Source: Caprella mutica
Taxonomy: Eukaryota; Arthropoda; Malacostraca; Amphipoda; Caprellidae
Direction of reading: 5' to 3'
Length of the DNA stretch: 64,000 bases
Assembly: GCA_947561585.1 (NCBI GenBank)
Contig: CANNZV010001612.1
Location: 1 to 64,000 of the forward strand
Part shown: one piece after another, positions 48,601 through 58,453 of the stretch
Numbering within the stretch: the stretch's first letter is position 1
How the letters are laid out: the number at the start of each line of letters is the position of its first letter
Notes under the pieces: generated by a model
What the model saw: only the letters and a program-made list of their open reading frames with translations
Databases searched by the model: none
Told to the model about the DNA's origin: nothing
Program-made: the position numbers and the translations under genes

Positions 48601-50737
48601 TTTCAGCTAGATAGTAGCTACCTTAAATGATTGAGCGGTGCTAGAAGATCTTCCATTTCTTCTAGAGCCACCAGTTCTTGAAGGTGGTGCGGTCTCCAGA
48701 TTAACCTGCGCTGTTAACTCTTCCATTACATTCGACTCAATTTCTTCAGGCTGAAAGAAAAAAGAAACTTCAGAAACAATCATGTATGTATAACCCATTT
48801 TACCATGTCAGATAAATTTTATTATATCCTATTAATTTCATTTCATTTTAATTGATGACTCATTTACCTCAGCTGTGCGAAGTCATTTGTGTATAATTAT
48901 TGACTTTCAATATTAAAGTTTATATTACAAACATCACAGCTGTAGTTTTTCATGATCCTCAATACCTTCATTACTAACCTCTTTTCTTTCAGAAGAAGAC
49001 TCTTCCTTATCCATATTTTCAGAAGATTCAAATTTAATAGTGATCTCAATGTCTGTGTATAATTTACTAGGAGAATCATGTAGATATTTATCAATTGGAT
49101 GCTCCAATTTGTGGAGTTTGATCGATTCTGGTGATCTTGAATGTCCCTGTTCATCCAAATTCTCTTCTTTGATGGTAATATCATCTTCAATATTCTCATT
49201 GTTTGTGGTATTAGAAATGTGTTCAATATTAGACACACCAACACTAACATCTATATTTGAAATATCTGGCTTAATGTCTTCCTCTTTCACCAAATAGATC
49301 ACATTGAGAGGATCAGCTACAACAGCCTCTTCAGATGAATTGGGAATCAGAGATTTTATCTGAAATATGGAAAGGCAATTAATACTATTGATAATTTCAA
49401 TTTGTACCATCAATTTTTCAAACCCCGAAAATTTTAGTTAGTAATCAAACGTCACTTATTTAAAGAAAACGAGATAGACAATGGAAAATTAGCTTATATT
49501 TCTTTGATAGAAATGTTACAAGAATTTTGATTTTTTTTTCTAGCATAAATCCTCATTGATTTCCCTTTTGATTTTTTCATATAGAATCTTAATGCTTTTA
49601 AACTAATGCCAAAAAAAACATACAGACAAAATTGTTCATTTTCCTGAGTTACACATAGCTAGGGTGCAAATTTCAAAATAATCTTCAACAAATAAAGAAG
49701 TTTTCTGAAATAAGAATCGATTGATCCCTTCACGTAGCTACCACGGAATGTGAACAGGTGACAGTAAATGAAGCCTACAAGCTAACCTAACCAGAAATAT
49801 AAGACTTCGCAATTGAGAAAGATTTCACCCTTTGAAACTGTGAACAACATTAGAAAAATAGTTAACATGGTTATTTGTTTTTCCTATTATCTTGAATCAG
49901 CTAGAGAATTCCAGTGGTTGCTAATAAATTGACTACATTTGAAAAGTAATATTAAGCAAATACTCATTTATATTACAGAAATAATTAATTTAAACCTATA
50001 AAAAGAGAGTGATATATCAAATAGAGATTTTACCTGATGAGGTGATAGTTTATGATACGTTTTGAGGTGGTGAGGTACCTGTTTCACCACGGCAGTACAA
50101 TTTGGGATAGGGCAGAGCTTCAAGTGATGGTAATTTTTTACTAAATGGTTTCTCTTTTTTCTTTTTCCTCTAACTTGTCTCAAGCCATGAGAGAGTGAGC
50201 AATGTCTGGCAGCACTGTGGTCATATCCATGAACATTTCTCAAATGAACAGGCAAATGAACATACATTTTAAAACATTCAGGACACTTCAACTTATTTCT
50301 TTTTCCTGATTTAAATCTGAAGTCATCTTCACACATTTTTTTTGGAGTTGGTACATCATTGTCACTGCTATCGCTATCAATGACTCTAGGTCTTTTGAGG
50401 CGAGTTTTTTTTAATTTCTGCAAAAATAAAAAATGTTAAATATTTAGGATAGCTACATTATGTTCACAAACACATTGTGTTGATTATATTAACACATGAT
50501 ATATAAATACAGTAAGTCCATAATCAATAATCTTCTATTCAATAGCTATAGGTAGTTGCTTACTTTAGATGAGTAGGAATGTTTAACTGCCTCCAAATTA
50601 GAAGTGACAGAATCCTCCACATTAGCACTTACAGAATCCTCCACATTAACAGTGAAAGAATCCTCCACATTAGCACTGACAGAATCCTCAATATTATCAG
50701 TAACAGAATCCTCCATATTAGCAGTATCAGATTCCTT
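41474..50737 (-). CDS. Multi-exon gene: zinc-finger pairs plus degenerate tyrosine recombinase domain (domesticated Crypton-like candidate)
   Basis: Seven minus-strand exons join in phase 0 at every junction: 50737-50564, 50417-50034, 49359-48979, 48750-48622, 47675-47310, 43470-43123 and 42634 down to a TAG at 41474, about 980 codons. Order of parts: acidic 8-residue repeats; finger pair; acidic VKEEDIKPD exon; basic serine/arginine linker; finger pair; finger pair; recombinase-like domain. Paired small fingers beside a tyrosine-recombinase fold suggest a DNA-binding protein derived from a Crypton-type transposon; that origin is inference. Loss of both catalytic His positions argues against strand exchange. 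The 5' end is uncertain: a gtaagt donor at about 51527 may end a leading exon. Separate exons could belong to more than one transcript. Confidence 0.65.
43123..43470 (-). CDS. Exon: finger pair 3
   Basis: 116 codons, acceptor cttaaaatag, donor gaggtaaca, phase 0 at both ends. Two Cys2-His2-like fingers with C-x2-C-x9-H-x4-H spacing: CPECRRMKVDLPSHMKRKH and CNLCDAKIIDLRSHLKRSH, joined by a basic linker (NQRKIKDKRKRKVVRK). It is about 80% identical to the exon at 47310-47675 with the same boundaries, so one is an exon duplication of the other. Its end SSQQPE joins to LGEGSSSS of the recombinase exon. Confidence 0.8.
43625..44405 (-). pseudogene. Degenerate Jockey-type non-LTR retrotransposon reverse transcriptase
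   Basis: Read on the minus strand across several frameshifts and stops: PIHKPGINPTEPKIYRPITL, then LDKLLEKVINRRLVEYF, LRGTVL, FQVVVGHA, GIPQRCILSV, HHFLFVDDIQIACK (the FVDD catalytic box) and VKFLGLTWDSQLTWNEHI. The order and spacing match the fingers, palm and thumb of Jockey-clade reverse transcriptases. 5'-truncated, many breaks. It lies in the intron between finger-pair exons, antisense to nothing and in the same direction as the host gene. Confidence 0.85.
44406..47309. other. Long intron or intergenic DNA, one strong hairpin
   Basis: No exon I can support. A plus-strand frame near 45197-45490 (SWRGYRRQPKWFEGQWNWKN) is Trp-rich but unrecognised and lacks splice or start support. Around 46330 a segment with aaataaataaataa may be the tail of an old retroelement. 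A 12-bp perfect stem with a 7-base loop lies at about 46831-46861 (ccttgtgtgaca / tgtcacacaagg). Confidence 0.5.
47310..47675 (-). CDS. Exon: finger pair 2
   Basis: 122 codons, acceptor cttaaactag, donor cccaggtaatag, phase 0. Fingers CPECKLLKVVLPSHMRRKH and CNLCDSKIFNLRSHLKSCH with a basic linker. Paralogue of the exon at 43123-43470; even the intron sequence flanking the acceptors (tttaagaaacat, then attgtagc) is similar, so the duplicated unit included intron. Confidence 0.8.
47676..48333. other. Intron, no feature seen
   Basis: AT-rich, with phrases related to the intron beside 43470 (taatatgataaatt / taatatgataactt). Confidence 0.4.
48334..48604. mobile_element. hAT-type MITE (271 bp)
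   Basis: An exact 8-bp direct repeat AGCTAGAT lies at 48326-48333 and 48605-48612. Ends tagtggttcttaaagta and, inverted, gaaagttcttaaagta match common hAT termini. It has integrated about 10 bp beyond the donor of the exon at 48622. Confidence 0.87.
48622..48750 (-). CDS. Exon: Ser/Arg-rich linker
   Basis: 43 codons between acceptor cttttttctttcag and donor aaggtagct, phase 0: PEEIESNVMEELTAQVNL followed by PPSRTGGSRRNGRSSSTAQS. No domain recognised. It is probably a flexible segment between the acidic exon and the second finger pair. Confidence 0.65.
48900..48978 (-). pseudogene. Remnant of a C2H2 finger in the intron
   Basis: Directly after donor gttagt of the acidic exon, another frame reads KNYSCDVCNINFN before a stop, homologous to [13 protein letters not shown] of the zinc-finger gene at 58 kb. 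This shows that the acidic exon and the start of a finger array were duplicated together and the fingers then decayed. Confidence 0.7.
48979..49359 (-). CDS. Exon: acidic VKEEDIKPD region shared with the neighbouring zinc-finger gene
   Basis: 127 codons from acceptor ccatatttcag to donor gaggttagt, phase 0: [20 protein letters not shown], then [15 protein letters not shown] and later [18 protein letters not shown] acidic stretches, ending SSERKE. It is about 75% identical to the N-terminal part of the gene at 57421-58453. V/I-K-E-E motifs are sumoylation-like, a property often seen in regulatory regions of zinc-finger proteins; function here is not shown. Confidence 0.7.
49420..49740. repeat. 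Diverged copy of the dispersed foldback repeat
   Basis: The ending aataatcttcaacaaataaa, then gaaataagaatcgattgatcc matches the tails near 21300 and 29280. It lies within the intron between the acidic exon and finger pair 1. Confidence 0.5.
50034..50417 (-). CDS. Exon: finger pair 1
   Basis: 128 codons, acceptor tttatttttgcag, donor catcaggtaaaa, phase 0. It begins KLKKTRLKRPRVIDSDSSDN and contains CPECFKMYVHLPVHLRNVH, a basic linker (RQVRGKRKKRNHLVK) and a second finger C-x4-C in LCPIPNCTAVVKQVPHHLKT with YH following. Same finger-linker-finger plan as the two downstream exons but more diverged. Confidence 0.75.
50564..50737 (-). CDS. Exon: six acidic 8-residue repeats
   Basis: 58 codons from acceptor ttttgtattcag to donor gtaagc, phase 0: KESDTANMEDSVTDNIEDSV, then SANVEDSFTVNVEDSV and so on, ending VKHSYSSK. 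The 24-bp DNA unit (aatcctccacattagcac on the plus strand) is an in-frame coding minisatellite, so copy number may vary between individuals. Confidence 0.65.
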
Positions 50738-52229
50738 CTGAATACAAAATTAGAGTAGTAGAAATGAATTTGTCTTCAAAAATGTAATAAATCTTATGGA
50801 AAATATCATCAAAATATATACAAAATGAAACTAGCAAGTTACTTTAACTTGTACTGGTTAGCCAGTAGAGGAAGATGAAGCCCAGGCAGAAAATTTTCTA
50901 TTAAGTCAGTTTAGCTTGCTCCTTCTTTCTTAGATCAAAAAATGTTAAATAAATATATTATAATAGAGAATAATATTCAAAATATCATTCTTTAATATTC
51001 AATAGACCTATTATGGTTCAAATGATTGAGTAGGTACATAATGCAGTACAGTGAGTCTCAACATAATGCAGTACAGTGAGTCTCAACATAATGCAGTACT
51101 TGTTATACAAAACTCTAATATAAATATTCTCCATCACAGGAATAAAGGTTTATCATTCAAATCCTAATTGATGAGATATATCAGCTACTGATATTTCTCA
51201 AAAATATGATTTTTCCCATCAATTATGAGAGTTTGTTAATCAATAATTCCCAGCAATAGGTAGCTACATTATTTTTCACTTATTTAGCAAGATTATTTAC
51301 AGAAAATTTCCCCAAGTAGCTACACCGCTTGATTTAATTCAATGATATTCCCAATTTATTAATAAACTCATAAGATATTTTCACCTTGTTTCAATTCACA
51401 AAGAATATCACCCCATTTAAACTGGGAGTTTACAGCAGAATAAAGTCAAGAACTCGGTGAATTCAGCTATCTTTACAATAAATACACTATTATTTCAATA
51501 AAAACTATAGCTACTTACAAGATGGGGATGCAGGTGAAGATATGATCTTTGCAGAATACCGTTTTCAATCACAGTAACTGTGCTTCAGTCGCCTCATAAT
51601 GTATATTATCATCAGTAAAAAGAACCATATATTTGAACATTTTTTAAAATTTATGATAATATCTAGATAAATAATTAGTGAATAATATAGGAGTAGCTAA
51701 TAGAAGCAAAAAAGCTGAATAAGATAAACATTTCTTACTCTGAATTGAATTATTTAGCCCCATTCTGATAAGTATGGCAGAAAAGTTGAAAATGGGTGCA
51801 TAAATGAATTATTGATCTCAGTCCTCTAAGTAGCAGTAATAATTGCAACTCTGCCTATTGAGTCTCTTGACTCTCAGTTTTTGAATGAAGACAGTTACTT
51901 TCAGATTATCTACAGCAGATTCAGAATCCCCCTCAGCTAGATAAATGGTAACATAGGATTTAATCAAAAACTAAATATCCGCAGAAATTTTAAAATTTCT
52001 AAAAACTTGGTTCAAATTTGTCACCGAGAGTCTTGGAAAAATGTTCTACATCTGCAGAAGGGATATCAAGTGATGGTGTCGAGAATAATCTTGTGATGGT
52101 AAAGTAAGGGTATTGTGTAATAGTATTGATTAATGGTATTAAGTTATAGGACATAGGTATTCTGTAGAATTAATATAGATTAACTATATAGAGTAGCTAC
52201 TGGTATAAACTAATAGTATCAAGTAATTA
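50738..52229. other. Probable 5' part of the gene or intergenic; 26-bp tandem repeat
   Basis: A gtaagt donor on the minus strand at about 51527 follows an open stretch ending RSYLHLHPHL, a possible leading exon joined in phase 0; I cannot find its start. A 26-bp unit (acataatgcagtacagtgag plus tctcaa) is repeated 2.5 times at 51038-51100. TAGCTA occurs several times. Confidence 0.35.
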
Positions 52230-52231
52230 TA

Positions 52232-54493
52232 GCGTCGGACCGGGAGGCTTTGCGCATTTTTCGCATACTTTGATTTAACGAAAGAACTAGAGAAGTCAGC
52301 AATCTGATTTTTTTGTGTGCAAATAGATGAAGAGTAGACCTAGGTGCACACCAAGTTTCAACTTTTTAAGTTCAATAGAAAAAAAGTTATCATCGAAAAA
52401 CTGTGCGCAAAGATCGTGGGGATAAACCGGGTGAATTTTGCGCACTTACCGGGTGTACTTGCGCACCGAGCAAGTACACCCAATGTGAAACTGCGCAGTG
52501 CGCAAGTTCACCCTATGTATAAACTGTGCATAGAAAATCTAACACTGATATGCTATGCAACAGTCGTGAATCTGCCCCAATCTTCTATGCAACTGCCCCA
52601 ATCTGCTGTTCAATTGCCGTGAGTCTGCTGTGCAATTGCCGTGAGTCTGCTGTGCAATTGCCGTGAGTCTGCTGTGCAATTGCCGTGAGTCTGCTGTGCA
52701 ATTGCCGTGAGTCTGCTGTGCAATTGCCGTGAATCTGCTGTGCAATTGCCGTGAGTCTGCTGTGCAATTGCCGTGAGTCTGCTGTGCAATTGCCGTGAGT
52801 CTGCTGTGCAATTGCCGTGAGTGTGCTGTGCAATTGCCGTGAGTGTGCTGTGCAATTGCCGTGAGTGTGCTGTGCAATTGCCGTGAGAATGCTGTGTAAT
52901 TGCCGGGAGGCTGCTGTGGAATCACCGTGAGGCTGCTGTGGAATTGCCGTAAGTCTGCTGCGCAATTGCCGTGAGTCTGCTGCGCAATTGCCGTGAGTCT
53001 GCTGTGCAATTGCCGTGAGTCTGCTGTGCAATTGCCGTGAGTCTGCTGTGCAATTGCCGTGAGTCTGCTGTGCAATTGCCGTGAATCTGCTGTGCAATTG
53101 CCGTGAGTCTGCTGTGCAATTGCCGTGAGTCTGCTGTGCAATTGCCGTGAGTCTGCTGTGCAATTGCCGTGAGTGTGCTGTGCAATTGCCGTGAGTGTGC
53201 TGTGCAATTGCCGTGAGTGTGCTGTGCAATTGCCGTGAGTGTGCTGTGCAATTGCCCTGAGTGTGCTGTGCAATTGCCGTGAGAATGCTGTGTAATTGCC
53301 GTGAGGATGCCGTGGAATTGCTGTGAGGCTGCTGTGGAATTGCCGTGAGGCTGCTGTGGAATTGCCGTGAGGCTGCTGTGGAATTGCCGTGAGGCTGCTG
53401 TGCAATTGTCGTGAGTCTGCTGTGCAATTGCCGTGAGTCTGCTGTGCAATTGCCGTGAGTCTGCTGTGCAATCGCCGTGAGTCTGCTGTGCAATCGCCGT
53501 GAGTCTGCTGTGCAATTGCCGTGAGTCTGCTGTGCAATTGCCGTGAGTCTGCTGTGCAATTGCCGTGAGTCTGCTGTGCAATTGCCGTGAGTCTGCTGTG
53601 CAATTGCCGTTAGTCTGCTGTGCAATTGCCGTTAGTCTGCTGTGCAATTGCCGTGAGTCTGCTGTGCAATTGCCGTGAGTCTGCTGTGCAATTGCTGCGA
53701 GTCTGCTGTGCAATTGCCGTGAGGCTGCTGTGGAATTGTTGTGAGGCTGCTGTGCAATTGCCGTGAATCTGCTGTGCAATTGCCGTGAGTCTGCTGTGCA
53801 ATTGCCGTGAGTCTGCTGTGCAATTGCCGTGAGTCTGCTGTGCAATTGCCGTGAGTCTGCTGTGCAATTGCCGTGAGTCTGCTGTGCAATTGCTGCGAGT
53901 CTGCTGTGCAATTGCCGTGAGGCTGCTGTGGAATTGCTGTGAGGCTGCTGTGGGATTGCCGTGAGGCTACTGTGGAATTGCAGTGATATAGGAGTATCGG
54001 GCATGAATATCACAGGTTTAAAAATGAATAAGAGCTCTTTAACTTTATTAATAAATGTGCGCAAGTTCACCCGTGAATTAAAATATTCCCAGGGTGTTCT
54101 TGTGCATCTAGTATATTGGTTATATCTCAATAATTTATAATTATTATTAAAATCATCTTGCATGACGTTAATCTGCAGTAAATTATGCGTATCCAACGTA
54201 AATTGCAATCCAATTTGAGCATAATTATCAACACTACAGCATAGTTTGCGGAGATTCGAATTTAGTCCAAAATAAATATTTTGCTATAAAAAAATAGGTC
54301 TCTGTTTGAACACTTATAAAGTATCTATTCTTAATCACTTACAATTTTCGTGAAATTTATGGACTAGAGGTTTAAGAGCTGCTCTTTACAATGGTGTTGT
54401 CAGATTCGAAATATTTTGACGAATTCGCCGTCAATCCCCGATGCGCAACTTCACTCGTAATGTTGAAGTGCGCAAGGCCACCCGGTCTGACGC
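52232..54493. mobile_element. TA-flanked inverted-repeat element carrying a 22-bp minisatellite, copy 1
   Basis: TA at 52230-52231 and 54494-54495. Ends gcgtcggaccgggaggcttt and, inverted, gcgtcagaccgggtggcctt extend over about 25 bp to tgcgca. The 5' part (to about 52600) has several tgcgca and ttcaccc motifs; the centre is the minisatellite; the 3' part (53990-54493) is unique with gcgcaagttcaccc again. No transposase is seen. The 5' 300 bp recur at 61299-61650 with over 90% identity. Confidence 0.85.
52598..53985. repeat. 22-bp minisatellite inside element copy 1
   Basis: About 63 copies of gtctgctgtgcaattgccgt plus ga. Variants (gaggctgctgtgg, gtgtgctgtg, gagaatgctgtgta) occur in the same order twice, for example the tgagaatgctgtgtaatt unit near 52886 and again near 53281, indicating higher-order duplication. 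Three long minus-strand frames (QLHSRLTAIAQQTHGNCTAD type) arise because the 22-bp unit is open in all three frames; not genes. Confidence 0.97.
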
Positions 54494-54495
54494 TA

Positions 54496-55846
54496 TATTA
54501 AATTGAGCCATGGTATCGAGTATTGGACTATTGTTATCAAGTAATAGCATCAAGCACTGGTCTCAAGTAGCTAATAGTATACATATATGCATCAATTAAT
54601 GGTATAGTATTATTATAGAGTATCTAATGATATTGAGCTACTCTGTTATGCATGATTTATTTTTTGCGACAATTTGTTTCCAAAAAAATTCTAATCTCTC
54701 TCTTAGACCTATAGAGACATTGTTGGAGGAGGGGGGGGGGGGGATGTCCCACATTATATACGAAGTAGATTGGCAATAGGAATGTAGGACAAACTATTGT
54801 TGAATGTAGGACAAACTATTGTTGAATGTAGACTATTGTACTACTATGGCTGTTTACAACTTTGTAGAAATGAATAAACCAGTCTGTGAAAGACACAAAA
54901 ACAAATTATTACTACTTGAGACACATTACAAATATTTACACATATATACATCTTACGAAACAGTGAAAACACTTTCCCATTTTTTCCTTCAATTATTGTT
55001 TACCATAATCAACATTTATACATAACCTCTTCTAGGATATTTCTATCACAATACTTTAACCTTCTACATATGAAACGCTTGTGGATACACAACAACATTA
55101 AACACAAACTATAAAGATATCACATGTTTACACTAGGAGAGCTAGAACAATACCGACTGTGCATGCCTACATGTACTTTGACATTAACTGGCTAGTGCAT
55201 GTTAACTTTATCTAGTCTTGTGGCGACTCTTTACATTAAATTATATATAGCTACATACATAAATAGAATCCCACTACAACATGTAGAGTTAATTAGGTAG
55301 AGAGGAGACACAAAGAGAAGGCCTTTTAGAAGAAGGCCACTTTGTATTTGATGGAAATTCTTTATCTCAAAAATAAATATTCTTGTAATGTCGGTGGATA
55401 TTTTGCTATTTATCCCTATTACCTATTGGCATTAAATTTGGAAGGGGGAATTGGAAAAATATTGGAGGATTAGCGAAAGTTAGGGGAAATGTTGGCATAT
55501 ATTTTGAAGATTTTTGAAAAAGTCAGGAATTCTGTGCACCAAATACAGAATGGGAAAAAGGGAGAGTATGAGTACACTCCGTGCATTAGGTCGACTACTT
55601 TGCAACTACAGGTAACCATTTGACCCAGCACATGGATGGCAAAATAGGCACCTATGGATAAGAGACCTACACAGTCTGTGACAGTCAGTCTCAGGGTCTA
55701 CTCTCTCATGGATATAGCAACACAAAAGGAAGAGAAAGAAGAAATAGGAGGAGAGATATAAAGGAAAGCTGAAGAAAAAGCTACCAAAATTAACAAAACT
55801 TACAATATAACAAAACTAGATTATCTGTAGCTACTAGTTAAAGCAC
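54496..55846. other. Intergenic, no gene seen
   Basis: It contains a G homopolymer (about 54728-54742) and a direct duplication of ggacaaactattgttgaatg at 54789-54829. The rest is AT-rich. Confidence 0.45.
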
Positions 55847-56419
55847 ATACCTTCGTTGCTGCTTACATATGACCTTGACCTAAACCTTTGACCCATTTTC
55901 TCCCAAAATCTGATAAACTGGTAACATGATAATGATCAATCGTCCCACCAAGTTTCATTTAATTTGATTGAATACTTTTAGAATTAGTGAGTTATAAATG
56001 ACCTTGACATTAGACTGGAACACTACCTAAAATCTACCAGATAATTCTTGCACATTCACCAATCATCCCACCAAATTTCAGGCTATTTGGTTGAGTTGTA
56101 AGTTATAAATGGCCTTGACCTTGATCTTTGACCAGATTGCTCCCAAAATCTAACAAAATTGTTCATGTATATTGACTAATCATCCCACCAAGTTTCAATC
56201 AATATGGTTCAATACTTTTTTAGTTATAAATCACCATGACCTTGACCTATGACTGGGTCACTCCCAAAATTCTACCAGGTCACTGGACATTGACCAATCG
56301 TTACTCCAAATTTCAGGTAGCTAATTTGGTTTTGAACACTTTTTTCAGTTAAAGAGAATAAGATGATAAATAGATAAATGCCGGGTAAAATACAACCTAC
56401 GTCAAATATGCGAAGGTAT
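55847..56419. mobile_element. Dispersed repeat with ataccttcg ends, second copy
   Basis: Same family as 33009-33852: ends cataccttcgt and gcgaaggtatt, interior phrases ccaccaagtttca, tgaccttgacc and gttcaatactttttt. It lacks the nested hairpin. Confidence 0.75.
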
Positions 56420-57420
56420 TCAAATCCTTATTCTGATAATAAGACACCCTGCACTTTACAGAGAATAGAAGATAAATAGATGATTTCTTGAAGAACAACA
56501 GAACCAAGTAGCAGAATATTGAAATTTAGGATATTCTCGAATAACTCTATGGACTATTTGGAATTGGTTCCTACATTCTAATTTTCAAGTAAAGTAGTAT
56601 GACTTATTTCTCTCTTCAATGAAGCTAAATTTCTCACCAAATAGATCAAATTATAGTTAATTATCAGCAAAATTAGTTATAGTTCGTAGATCAAAATTGT
56701 GATAAAAAACAAGCAATAGCTAAATCAGTAAATGCATTATAAGTTATAATAGAAGATCTAGCAGCTAACTGAAGTTTCAGATGAATTAGTTCGGGTTACA
56801 GGGGTTCACAAGTCCCCTAGCAGAAAACTTCTGCCCCCTGAGGTAATATCAGAAACAGTAAGGATTAATGAAAAAACACTGTAATATGATGCATCATGTA
56901 CAAAAGATATATTACAACTTTACAAGACATGAACTTTACAATAATAATTGTACAACAAATATTAACAAATCCTAATATCATTAGGATGAATCAGTTTTTA
57001 AAAAGATACTTGGTCTATCTACAATTTCAACCACATGGTATACATATTACATTTGGAAATGTTTGCATGGTAGTTAGTTAAATGTTATTAATAATAGCAA
57101 GTTATTAAATTCTAAAAAAAAATGTGGAGTGTTGCTTCAAGTAAAAGCTTCAAAAGTTTTCTATACAATGATGATAAGTTTTATACTTTTTCACATTCAC
57201 TGAGTATTAAACCACAGCTATCTAGCTGAAATTCAAAATGAACTGAGTACAGATGGACTGAAGTGGAGGCCTGTATACTGTGCTACTGTCACAGTGGTAA
57301 GCAGACATCCTTTCAAGTTACTAACATTATTATGCAAGATAATTGCAAAAAAGAATAAAAAGAGAGACAGGCCTAGATATCCGAAAAAAAATATTCTTAG
57401 ATTATTTTTTACATTCAATA
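56420..57420. other. Intergenic or 3' untranslated region of the zinc-finger gene
   Basis: No coding exon found. The part near 57421 probably includes the 3' untranslated region of the minus-strand gene. Confidence 0.4.
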
Positions 57421-58453
57421 CTATTCAGAAGATTCATGAATTCTTTGGTGTCTTTTAAAACTGCCTCTGCAAGAAATTTTTTTTCGACAAATATCACAGC
57501 TGAATGGCTTCTCGCCTGTGTGAATTTTTTTATGTGTTCCCATGTCACATTTAGAACTAAAAGATTTATTACAAATATCACAGCTGAATGGCTTCTCACC
57601 TGTGTGAATTCTTATATGAATATTCCTGTTACTAATCCTATTGAATGATTTATTACAAATATCACAACTGAATGGCTTCTCACCTGTGTGAATTCTTATA
57701 TGATTACCCATGTCACTTTTACGTTTAAATCTTCTATAACAAATATCACAGCTGAATGGCTTCTCATCTGTGTGAATTCGTTTATGAATATTCATGTAAC
57801 TTTTATTATTAAATGATTTATTACAAATATCACAACTGAATGGCTTCTTATCTGTGTGAATTCGTATATGAATATTCATGTTACTTTTATTATTAGCTAA
57901 ATGATTTATTACAAATATCACAACTGAATGGCTTCTCACCTGTGTGAATTCTTATATGCATTTTCATTTTACTTTGACTACAAAATGATTTATTACAAAC
58001 ATCACAGCTATATGTTTTTTTACCCACTTTTCTTTTACTGGAAGACTCTTCCTTATCCAATTCTTCAGAAGTTTCTAATTTAATAGAACTGATCTTAATG
58101 TGTGTGGATAATTTATTTGGAGAATTATGAAGAAATTTGTCAATCGGATGATACTTTTTCCGGCCACCAGAAAAGATATCTGAAGATTCCATTTCATCAT
58201 TGGTACAAAATGATTCTGTTTGCCATGAATGTTCCTGTTCATCCAAATTCTCTTCTTTGATGGTAATATCATCCTCTATATTCTCATTGTCTGTGATATT
58301 AGAAATGTGTTCAATATTAGACACACCAACACTAACATCTATATTTGAAATATCTGGTTTAATGTCTTCCTCTTTCACCAAATAGATCACATTGAGAGGA
58401 TCAGCTACAACAGCCTCTTCAGATGAGTTGGGACTCTGAACTCCAGATTCCAT
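57421..58453 (-). CDS. C2H2 zinc-finger protein gene (seven fingers), with a 4-bp frameshift
   Basis: The coding exon follows acceptor tcatatttcag and starts [19 protein letters not shown]. About 145 acidic residues ([15 protein letters not shown] and related) precede seven Kruppel-type fingers with [19 protein letters not shown] linkers (C-x2-C-x12-H-x3-H), ending IHESSE and a stop: a probable nuclear DNA-binding transcription factor of about 343 residues. In finger 2 the plus strand has attattagctaaatga where the equivalent finger has attattaaatga; the extra 4 bp shift the frame at about 57895, so as written translation stops after NKSFS. A 5' noncoding exon may end at gtgtgt near 58743. 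Either a sequence error or a recent lesion. Confidence 0.78.

Noticed and set aside
52539..54208. Minus-strand frames of QLHSRLTAIAQQTHGNCTAD-type repeats
   Set aside because: A 22-bp unit without stops is open in all three frames; the frames have no independent coding evidence.
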